Assembly (NCBI GenBank): GCA_937995755.1
Contig: CALKJD010000098.1
Span: 1-49,873 of the forward strand
DNA length: 49,873 bases
DNA from: an uncultured Saprospiraceae bacterium
GTDB taxonomy: Bacteria > Bacteroidota > Bacteroidia > Chitinophagales > Saprospiraceae
Reading direction: 5' to 3'
Made by a program: the position numbers and the translations under genes. The notes beneath the pieces are model-generated. The model had not been told where the DNA came from, searched no databases, and saw nothing but the letters and a program-made list of their open reading frames with translations. Of this stretch, positions 16,864-24,090 are shown in pieces. How positions within the stretch are numbered: the stretch's first letter is position 1; the number at the start of each line of letters is the position of its first letter.

Positions 16864-17607
16864 CTACATTCTTCTTTGCATCATTTGACCATAAGTCTCA
16901 TACTCTAATTTCTTAGCAGTACTCATCACAAACAACTCTCCTTGACCACTTAATTCTGCTGCTTCATCTTGTACTATAATGAAATCGTCAGTACTAGCAA
17001 GTTGACCATTGATGGTGAGTGTTCCACTAAGTACATATAGACTATGTATGGCAGTCATATCTTCTATAGTATGTGTACCATTCAGCGTCCACTTTTGAAT
17101 ATTTACCTGCGGAGTATCTAGATGCATGATTCCCTTGTCGCCAGCATAATGTAGTATCTCTAGATCACCATCGATAGATCTAGGTATGTCAGCTGCAGCA
17201 TAATCATTATAGCTTGCTGGCTGTTGCATCGTTTTGTTGAGATTAGGATCTACCCATATCTGAAACATGCGACTGCCTTCATTCATATGTTCGGCATGAC
17301 TGATACCATTACCAGCTCTGATGATCTGTGCATCGCCTATATTGAGTTCTTTCCAGTCTTTGAGCTGCGTGTCATAATGTCTAATAGTCCCATCAAGTAC
17401 AAACGACATAATCTCAAATCCTTCATGAGGGTGTAGACCAATAGTACTTTCTACTTTAGCAATCGCATTAGCCCAGTAAAATAATGAAGAATAAGGCTTA
17501 GTTGGTCCACCTTCTCTCGGAAATCCAATAGGCTTATTCTCTACAATCTCTCCGCCGTTAAAGGCTCCGTAAGCTTGGCTGTCTTTACTAATAATTTGTA
17601 CGCTCAT
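16864..17607 (-). CDS. Pirin family protein
   Basis: A 247-residue bicupin of the pirin family. The metal-binding motif of the N-terminal cupin is intact: GLHPHEGFEIMSFVLDG supplies the two His residues, and GNGISHAEHM supplies the later His and Glu of the four-ligand site known from human pirin (H56, H58, H101, E103). The C-terminal cupin (about 140-235) has the usual degenerate form. Some pirins show quercetin 2,3-dioxygenase activity; the physiological role here is unknown. It is the last gene of a minus-strand run, 98 bases after the TIGR02757 gene, and may have its own promoter in that gap. Confidence 0.9.
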   Translation of the reverse strand: MSVQIISKDSQAYGAFNGGEIVENKPIGFPREGGPTKPYSSLFYWANAIAKVESTIGLHPHEGFEIMSFVLDGTIRHYDTQLKDWKELNIGDAQIIRAGNGISHAEHMNEGSRMFQIWVDPNLNKTMQQPASYNDYAAADIPRSIDGDLEILHYAGDKGIMHLDTPQVNIQKWTLNGTHTIEDMTAIHSLYVLSGTLTINGQLASTDDFIIVQDEAAELSGQGELFVMSTAKKLEYETYGQMMQRRM

Positions 17608-17705
17608 GATTTAATATTTGACTATGAAACAGAGGAAAGCTGAAAATGTTTGTAATAACAAATGTTTTACTTTTCCAGGAATGTATTTTAAGGATTCTTG
17701 ATGTT

Positions 17706-18476
17706 TTATTTTTCCATAACACCTACTCCGAATAGAGCAAAATCATATTTTACAGGATCTGTTGGATCGAATTTTTTTAAGGCGGCTGTAAGCTCTAATA
17801 CAGTTTGAAAATCTCTTTGCTTTCTCTTAATCAGCTTTAGTTTTCTACCTACTCGGTCTACATGCACATCTAAGGGCATAAGCAATTGTGAGGCTTGCAA
17901 TGTATTCCATATTCCGAAATCGACACCCGTTTCACTATCTCTTACCATCCACCTCAAAAACATATTGATTCGCTTGCAAGTCGAACCCCTGGCAGGCGTC
18001 GCAACATGTTTTCGAGTACGCTGAGGTGCATAATCTATATCAAAAAACCCATCATGGAATCCTTTAATAGCTTCTCCGACATGATCACTATCGGCGGTTA
18101 GGTGTTGCGTAAAGGCATTCTCCAGACTTTCATGTTGTCTGTAGTATCGCTGCAGATAATCTAAAAAGTATAGAGTGTCTGTATATTGGAATGTACGATG
18201 TTTAAAATGTTCAAATCGACTTCTATCCTCTTCAGTATGATTCACAATAAACTCATAAGGCGAGTCTCCCATGAGTGTAAAAAGCTCCTTTGATTTATTA
18301 ATAATGGTTTTTCTAAGACCCCAAGAAAGCATTGAAACCCAAAATGCAGTAATCTCTATATCTTGTTTCTTGGTATAGCTGTGAGGGATACTAATAGGGT
18401 CTGCTTCTACAAAATCAGAAGTATTATATTCTATTACCTTGGCATCTAGATAGGCTTTGAGTTCGGCTTTCTTCAT
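17706..18476 (-). CDS. TIGR02757 / DUF2400 family protein
   Basis: A 256-residue protein matching the TIGR02757 family as I recall it: DPISIPHSYTKKQDIEITAF near the N-terminus, FWVSMLSWGLRKTIINKSKE, then TPARGSTCKRINMFLRWMVR followed by DFGIWNTL and LLMPLDVHVDRVGRKLKL in the C-terminal half. The last segments (KRINMFLRWMVR, PLDVHVDRVGR) resemble the helix-hairpin-helix part of DNA glycosylases, so a DNA-repair-type fold is possible, but no function is established. It starts 19 bases after the ABC permease gene and is probably read from the same transcript. Confidence 0.87.
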   Translation of the reverse strand: MKKAELKAYLDAKVIEYNTSDFVEADPISIPHSYTKKQDIEITAFWVSMLSWGLRKTIINKSKELFTLMGDSPYEFIVNHTEEDRSRFEHFKHRTFQYTDTLYFLDYLQRYYRQHESLENAFTQHLTADSDHVGEAIKGFHDGFFDIDYAPQRTRKHVATPARGSTCKRINMFLRWMVRDSETGVDFGIWNTLQASQLLMPLDVHVDRVGRKLKLIKRKQRDFQTVLELTAALKKFDPTDPVKYDFALFGVGVMEK

Positions 18477-18495
18477 ATCATAAAGTTAAGTACAG

Positions 18496-19692
18496 TTATT
18501 GACGTGCGTTCAATTTTTCATTGAGCTGGTTGCCGAGAACATAGAAAGAGATTAAGACTAAGAAGATCGCAAGACCAGGAAATACAGCTAGCCACCAAGA
18601 ACTGAAACTTGCCCTAGCATCAGCTAACATACTTCCCCAGCTTACTTCTTCTAATGGAATACCAAGACCTAAGAATGATAAGGTCGATTCTAATAATATT
18701 GCTCCGCTGATAGCAAAAGCGGTAATAGATATTACACTCGTAAGCGCATTGGGCAATGCATGTTTAATAATTATTTGTACATCCGATAGACCAATTGATT
18801 TGGCTGATTGAATGTATTCAAGGTTTTTGATTTGTAAAATTTCTGCTCTCACTAATCTTGCAAATTTGGGCCAGCCGATGATGGATATAATGATAATTAC
18901 ATTCCAAATAGAAGGCCTACTGAATACCGCCAACAAAGCGAGAATGATAAATAGAGCTGGGATACTATTGAGTACTTCTATGATCTTGGAAGTAATAAGA
19001 TCTATAGGAAAGTTAACGATTGGTTTAATCGTAGAAGGTATATATCTCAATACTCCATACAGCAATATGCTTATTATCAAGACCACTATGAGGTAGTAAG
19101 AGATATTAGGATTGATGACCAAGGGATAGATAATATAATATAAACCTAGTAGTTTGATTAATCCTCCTAAGAGTAATGCATAGATGTTTATTTTCCATCC
19201 ATCATCACCAAAATATCCACTTAGAAGTCCTAGGTATAGTCCAATTAACAATGAGAAAAACACAGATAAGAGTCCCACTTTCATTGCGATTGTAGTGCCA
19301 TGGATAAGTCCAGCTAATACATCTCTACCAAGATGGTCGGTACCTAGCCAATGTCTATATCTTAATGATGAAACCGCCTGATGGTCAAATGGTCCTACAC
19401 TTATATTTATTTTACTATTGAGTTGGTCACTCGAGTAGGGTATTGGTGGCATCACTTTCCAGTCGAATTTAGATTCGTCATAGATTTTACTTTGCATGAT
19501 ACCTATATCTGATAATAGCTCGACACATACTGGAGCATTAATCGACTCATCGTAGCTAGCGAGTAATGGCAAATCGTTTGCTATGAATCTACTAGATAAT
19601 CCGACCACCAAGAATATCCCTATGATCCATTGGGCAACTTTCAGAACAGTAGAAGACTGAGTATGGCGATATGTTAGTTTTGACTTATTCAT
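18496..19692 (-). CDS. ABC transporter permease, OppC/DppC family, with an inserted membrane segment
   Basis: A 398-residue inner-membrane permease for peptide/nickel-type import. Typical parts are HWLGTDHLGRDVLAGLIHG, and the EAA loop EYIQSAKSIGLSDVQIIIKH that docks the ATPase. Between GYFGDD and the usual D.L..iPal segment there is an extra stretch of about 65 residues with two added membrane helices (ALLLGGLIKLLGLYYIIYPL and YYLIVVLIISILLYGVL). I start at the ATG at 19692; a GTG at 19698 would add two residues. With the ATG, the gene overlaps the upstream permease by eight bases (ATGAATAA), a classic coupling arrangement. No ATPase gene is adjacent, so the ATPases must be encoded elsewhere. 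Confidence 0.9.
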   Translation of the reverse strand: MNKSKLTYRHTQSSTVLKVAQWIIGIFLVVGLSSRFIANDLPLLASYDESINAPVCVELLSDIGIMQSKIYDESKFDWKVMPPIPYSSDQLNSKINISVGPFDHQAVSSLRYRHWLGTDHLGRDVLAGLIHGTTIAMKVGLLSVFFSLLIGLYLGLLSGYFGDDGWKINIYALLLGGLIKLLGLYYIIYPLVINPNISYYLIVVLIISILLYGVLRYIPSTIKPIVNFPIDLITSKIIEVLNSIPALFIILALLAVFSRPSIWNVIIIISIIGWPKFARLVRAEILQIKNLEYIQSAKSIGLSDVQIIIKHALPNALTSVISITAFAISGAILLESTLSFLGLGIPLEEVSWGSMLADARASFSSWWLAVFPGLAIFLVLISFYVLGNQLNEKLNARQ

Positions 19693-21100
19693 CTCCACTA
19701 TAAGTTACTCTAGGATTTAGTAAGGTGTATAACACATCACCGATAAGGTAGAAGATTACAGTCACTAGACTGATCAACATCAATATAGCATAGACCACGT
19801 TCCAATCTGCTTGAGTGATACTACTATACATCAGACGACCCATTCCAGGGATATTGAAGATCACTTCAATGATCAGTGTTCCTGCTAAAGCTAAAGGTAT
19901 ATTACTGATGATGATAGTCGTAGTGGATATCATCGAATTAGGCAATATATGTTTCCACATGGCACTCCACTTACTTACTCCTTTGGCCTTAAGTGTGGTC
20001 GCGTATTCTTTCGCAGACTCTTTAATAAGATCTGCCCTAATAACTCTTGTAAGGTATGCGATATCCTTCAGCGATATACAAATCACAGGAAGAATCAATC
20101 GTCCAAAATATTTACCTAGTAGACCCAATAACCCTGTCTGTGTTTCAGAATAAAATGAAGCCGGAGAAGGAAATATGTCTAACCACTTGCTATAGGTATC
20201 GGTAGTGAAGTAGACAATAAGTATTGTAGCCATCCAAAATATCGGCACTGAAAATACTGCCAAACTTATACCACTAATCCATCTATCCAGTTTGCTATTC
20301 GCGTAATAAGCCGAAAGTATAGATAAAGGTATAGATACGAAGAGCGACAGTATCATACTCATAAGTATCAATAATGAGGTCCACTTAATGGCTGACCAGA
20401 TCTTGATAAATACTGGTTGAGCATCCAACATGGATGTACCATAATCTCCAGAGATAAAAGATGTGATCCATTTGTGATATTGATTGTCCAATCCATGCCA
20501 ACGCAGTGATGGTATATGAAGGCCACTTCTTTTTCCATCTTGTGGAATGTGAGTAAGCATATTAGTTATATCATCAATTTGTGGTGTATCTTGATATTCG
20601 TTTGCCAAGTATATCAATTGCTTTCGAATGGGTAGAAGGTTTTCTAGTTTTCTGAGCAGTGTAATACTTTGTTTCCAGTCTCTTTTAAATTCTGTTGAGA
20701 TACTATCATTTACGTCAAAGTATTTGTTTTCAAATTCACTAATGTTAGCGATATACTCTTTAGAAATATTTATAGGAATATTGGATTTCAATAAACGCTT
20801 TATGTCTTCTCGATTATAAGCATTTACTTCATTCCATTCTTCTTGACTTGGATAGTGACTAGGTTGTACTGTGATATAGAATAAAGGTTTGTCTTTACCT
20901 AATTGTGTGGCTTTCTGAGCATATTGTTTATGATAATTACTTATAGATATACGGTCATCATCTAAAGAAACACCTTCTAATGCTAATGCCTGATTAACTA
21001 TATCTCCAGGAGTGGAAACACTTAGTATAAATGCCACGATACTTACGACCAAGAGCGTAGGTATGATCATAAGAGATCGTATGACGATGTGTCTCAGCAT
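19685..21100 (-). CDS. ABC transporter permease, OppB/DppB family, with a large periplasmic insertion
   Basis: A 471-residue permease; OppB-type proteins are usually near 310-340 residues. The N-terminal helix ends at STPGD (about 30-33), as in the family. About 170 residues of charged, helix-prone sequence (about 35-205) then follow before GLDNQYHKWITSFISGDYG, which resumes the family pattern. The core has the GDYGTS motif, and the EAA loop EYATTLKAKGVSKWSAMWKH. The end, IEVIFNIPGMGRLMYSSI, is also typical. The insertion should lie in the periplasm and may contact the binding protein (inference). It follows the binding lipoprotein gene by 21 bases and overlaps the OppC-like gene. Confidence 0.9.
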   Translation of the reverse strand: MLRHIVIRSLMIIPTLLVVSIVAFILSVSTPGDIVNQALALEGVSLDDDRISISNYHKQYAQKATQLGKDKPLFYITVQPSHYPSQEEWNEVNAYNREDIKRLLKSNIPINISKEYIANISEFENKYFDVNDSISTEFKRDWKQSITLLRKLENLLPIRKQLIYLANEYQDTPQIDDITNMLTHIPQDGKRSGLHIPSLRWHGLDNQYHKWITSFISGDYGTSMLDAQPVFIKIWSAIKWTSLLILMSMILSLFVSIPLSILSAYYANSKLDRWISGISLAVFSVPIFWMATILIVYFTTDTYSKWLDIFPSPASFYSETQTGLLGLLGKYFGRLILPVICISLKDIAYLTRVIRADLIKESAKEYATTLKAKGVSKWSAMWKHILPNSMISTTTIIISNIPLALAGTLIIEVIFNIPGMGRLMYSSITQADWNVVYAILMLISLVTVIFYLIGDVLYTLLNPRVTYSGDE

Positions 21101-21121
21101 ACATGATGTTTATAGTCTTGA

Positions 21122-22870
21122 CTACTTAAGTGTAAATGTATTGGCAAGATATCCTGGCCTACGAACGGTAGATGATACATTCCACTTGTCATTAGCTATG
21201 ATACGCTCTGATGGTGCATAGAGAAATATTACAGGCTGCTCTTCATACAATATTTCCTGTACTCTACTGTAAAGCTTATTTCTCACATTAGGATCATCTG
21301 AGATTTGGATTTCTTTAGTAATTCTATCCATCTCTTCATTTTCAAATCCGTATATATTTCTACCTCCTAACTTAGTATGATCACTATGCCATCTAGAGTA
21401 TGGATCATCTAGTACCAGATCTTGTCTCACCATCATAGGTGTCATATCAAAGTCTTTTTTCTTGAGATGTTCGTTTTCTATTTGCTTATAAGGTTTTTGT
21501 ATCACATTCATTTTGATACCTGCGCCAGCTGTAGCCTCTTTCATTAGAAGTGCAATTTGTTGTCCTAGCTTACCTTCAGATACATACATGTCTAACTCTA
21601 GTTCAGTTTGGTTTCCGCCAATCATTTTATCTATCGTGCCATCGTTATTGCTGTCTTTCCATCCAGCTTCAGCCAGCATAGATTTTGCCTTTTTGACATC
21701 ATAAGATAATGGACTAAGAGATTTGTTATAATAGCTTTTTCCTGGATGGATCGGACCAACAGTTCGTGTGCCATTTCCATAGTCTATTGACTTTATGACG
21801 TTGTCAATATCTATAAGATGACCTAATGCTTTTCTTACCGTTTTGTCACTAAGTTCAGGACTGTCATTGTTCAAGGCAATCATGTAATATTTAGTAAGTT
21901 GTGGTGTAAGATATTGGTAGTTGTTTTCTTCACTTTGCAAGTTTGAGAAAACAGATCCACTTACTTCTGGCATTAAATCTATATTTCCTTCTTTAAGCTG
22001 AGTTATGGCTGTTGTTTCATCTGGAAGAATATCAAAAACAATTCGCTTCGGACCTGCCATTAAAAATGGACTGCTAGTTCCTTTTGCCCAATAATTTTCT
22101 TTGCGATCAAGTATTATATATTCGTCGGTTACCCATTCGCTAAGTTGATATGGACCACAGCTATTTACTATTTCTCTTCCATACTTTAAACCATTCATAT
22201 CATCAACCCATTGCATGATTGTCGAATCTTTAGCTATAATTTCCTTTAGCTTCTCTTCATCTGCAACATCACCAAGAGATAGACTGGCTGTCACTCCTTT
22301 GGGGTCGTATATATGAGCAGGGTAAGTTTCGAGCGTACAAGCTGTTTCTTTGGCTAATAAATAATCTTTCGAAAATATGACATCAAACTTCTTCGGATTA
22401 TTAGGGTCTACTACAACGTCAGAAATAAATTGTAAATGAGACCTATAACCGCCAGCTTTTACTCTAATATTTTTGACAGCTTTTATAGAAAATATGTAGT
22501 CCGCTGCAGTTATATCTTTACCATCATCCCATTTGGCATCAGGGAGATACTCCATAGTGAATTTAATACTTCCTGCATAAGGACCTTCAGTTATTTTTAC
22601 TTCTTCTGGTATCGCTTTGATTAGTACAGGGATCAACTCTAAACTCTCAGGATCGAAATCTGCTAACTGAGGGAATATATACTGATAGACATCTCTAGCA
22701 GATGGACTAGGATATATAAAAGGATGCAACTTCTGAGGATCTTTTTTTTTGCGTATGTGCAGGACTCCGTCTTGTGTGGTAGAGTCAGAGGTGCTTGTAT
22801 CTGACTTGCAGGATATCACTATACAGCTAATGCAAACTAATATGAAGAGATAATGAGAGAATCTTTTCAT
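21122..22870 (-). CDS. Peptide/nickel-type ABC substrate-binding lipoprotein (SBP_bac_5)
   Basis: A 582-residue lipoprotein. The signal peptide ends in the lipobox VISC with C21 as the lipidated residue, followed by a Ser/Thr/Asp-rich linker. The SBP_bac_5 (OppA/DppA) fold is visible in LPDAKWDDGKDITAADYIFS at about 109-128, LKEGNIDLMPEVSG, NNDSPELSDKTVRKALGHLI and DIDNVIKSIDYGNGTRTVGP. It should deliver oligopeptides or a similar solute to the two permeases encoded directly downstream. The substrate cannot be read from sequence. The gene heads the minus-strand operon SBP-OppB-OppC-TIGR02757. The 148-base gap to the divergent gene at 23019 must hold both promoters. Confidence 0.92.
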   Translation of the reverse strand: MKRFSHYLFILVCISCIVISCKSDTSTSDSTTQDGVLHIRKKKDPQKLHPFIYPSPSARDVYQYIFPQLADFDPESLELIPVLIKAIPEEVKITEGPYAGSIKFTMEYLPDAKWDDGKDITAADYIFSIKAVKNIRVKAGGYRSHLQFISDVVVDPNNPKKFDVIFSKDYLLAKETACTLETYPAHIYDPKGVTASLSLGDVADEEKLKEIIAKDSTIMQWVDDMNGLKYGREIVNSCGPYQLSEWVTDEYIILDRKENYWAKGTSSPFLMAGPKRIVFDILPDETTAITQLKEGNIDLMPEVSGSVFSNLQSEENNYQYLTPQLTKYYMIALNNDSPELSDKTVRKALGHLIDIDNVIKSIDYGNGTRTVGPIHPGKSYYNKSLSPLSYDVKKAKSMLAEAGWKDSNNDGTIDKMIGGNQTELELDMYVSEGKLGQQIALLMKEATAGAGIKMNVIQKPYKQIENEHLKKKDFDMTPMMVRQDLVLDDPYSRWHSDHTKLGGRNIYGFENEEMDRITKEIQISDDPNVRNKLYSRVQEILYEEQPVIFLYAPSERIIANDKWNVSSTVRRPGYLANTFTLK

Positions 22871-23018
22871 GGGGATGTAGGTTGAGTTTATAATGTATTA
22901 ATAGTCTACAAGGTAATTGATTTTTTTAGATTCAAGGAAGAGAGTCTTTATACATAATTTGAGTAAAGAACTATCGACGAGATAATCCGTTATGTTTACA
23001 ACTAACTAAGATATTACA

Positions 23019-23927
23019 ATGAAAACTATTTTAATCGCTGGAGGCACAGGACTAGTAGGGACTCGTATCATAGAATTGCTCGATCCTAAGGAGTATCATA
23101 TTAATATACTCACAAGATCACCTAAGCCTGCCAAAAATAACATAACGTATCATCATTGGGATATAGAAAAGGGAATTATTGATGAACACGCTCTAGATGC
23201 TGATTATCTAATTAATTTGACAGGTGCAGGGATTGCAGATGCAAGATGGACAGATAGTCGCAAAAAGCTATTAATCGATAGCCGTGTGAATAGTACTATG
23301 CTGATCTATTCTGCCATGAAAAAAGCAAATAGAAAATTTAAGGTAGCGGTATCCGCATCAGCGATCGGTTACTATGGAGATCAAGGGGATAAGGTCTTAG
23401 ACGAAAGTAGTAATCCTGGAGATGAATTTCTATCTACATGTTGCATGCTATGGGAAGATGCTTCGAGTAAGTTATCTGAAGTTGCCTCACAAAATAGAAT
23501 ACTAAGAGTAGGGTTAGTGCTGTCAAGTGTAGGAGGAGCGCTCCCAAAAATATTGATGACTAAGGCAATACGTGTGTTTAATTATTTTGGTAATGGAAAG
23601 CAATATTATAGTTGGATACATATAGACGATATCAGTCGTATGTTTATTCATCTACTTCAAAGCCCAGGTTATAATACAATCTATAATGGCGTAACTCCCA
23701 GGCCATTGATGAATAAGAAATTTACAGAAGAAGTAAGGGATGCAATAGGTTCAGGGGTAGTGATACCAGCTCCATCATTTGGTCTAAAGCTCGCACTTGG
23801 AGAGATGTCTAATGTAGTATTAAACTCTAATCGTGTAATCCCTAAAAATTTCATAGCGGAAGGGTTTGAATATAGATATATTGATTTGACTCCAGCTGTT
23901 GAAGATTTATTGGCAAGGAACATATAA
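23019..23927 (+). CDS. TIGR01777 family (SDR39U1-like) epimerase
   Basis: A 302-residue extended short-chain dehydrogenase/reductase. The N-terminus has the dinucleotide-binding loop LIAGGTGLVGTRIIELL (GGTGLVG, about 6-13). YLINLTGAGIADARW at about 65-79 is diagnostic for the family, and SASAIGYYGDQGDKVLDES at about 110-128 carries the family GYYG motif in place of the usual YxxxK. The C-terminal DUF1731 part is also present (NVVLNSNRVIPKNFIAEGFE at about 267-286). The substrate is unknown; relatives include SulA/YfcH-type proteins. A near-consensus -7 element, TATGTTTA, lies at 22991-22998. A terminator begins at the stop codon. Confidence 0.9.
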   Translation: MKTILIAGGTGLVGTRIIELLDPKEYHINILTRSPKPAKNNITYHHWDIEKGIIDEHALDADYLINLTGAGIADARWTDSRKKLLIDSRVNSTMLIYSAMKKANRKFKVAVSASAIGYYGDQGDKVLDESSNPGDEFLSTCCMLWEDASSKLSEVASQNRILRVGLVLSSVGGALPKILMTKAIRVFNYFGNGKQYYSWIHIDDISRMFIHLLQSPGYNTIYNGVTPRPLMNKKFTEEVRDAIGSGVVIPAPSFGLKLALGEMSNVVLNSNRVIPKNFIAEGFEYRYIDLTPAVEDLLARNI

Positions 23928-23970
23928 AAAAGCAGCTCTCACATGGGTGAAAGCTGCTTTTGGTACTTTT
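23928..23970 (+). terminator. Rho-independent terminator, likely bidirectional
   Basis: AAAAGCAGCT at 23928-23937 pairs with AGCTGCTTTT at 23952-23961; after one mismatch a further four pairs (TCAC with GTGA) close on a four-base loop. The hairpin begins right after the stop codon of the gene ending at 23927. A-rich sequence before it and T-rich sequence after it let it serve the plus-strand gene and, in principle, the convergent carB transcript. Confidence 0.8.
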
Positions 23971-23978
23971 TTATGACA

Positions 23979-24082
23979 GCCAAGTAAAGTACTGAACTGC
24001 GTATTTCACTATTTTTGTTTTCTTTCGAAAGCCAAATGAAATACTGAACTGCGTATTTCACTATTTTTGTTTTCTTTCGAAA
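23979..24082. repeat. Tandem duplication of a 52-bp hairpin-plus-T-tract unit
   Basis: Two head-to-tail copies, 23979-24030 and 24031-24082, differ at only three of 52 positions. Each contains an inverted repeat, GAAATAC-tgaactgc-GTATTTC in copy 2 (one wobble pair in copy 1), followed by T-rich sequence and the palindrome TTTCGAAA. The first five bases of a third unit (GCCAA) follow at 24083 and run into the carB stop codon at 24091. Each unit resembles a weak plus-strand terminator. Confidence 0.85.
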
Positions 24083-24090
24083 GCCAAAAA

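Noticed and set aside
23979..24082. Two-copy 52-bp repeat considered as a CRISPR remnant
   Set aside because: The copies are directly joined with no spacer, only two copies exist, and no cas genes are nearby.
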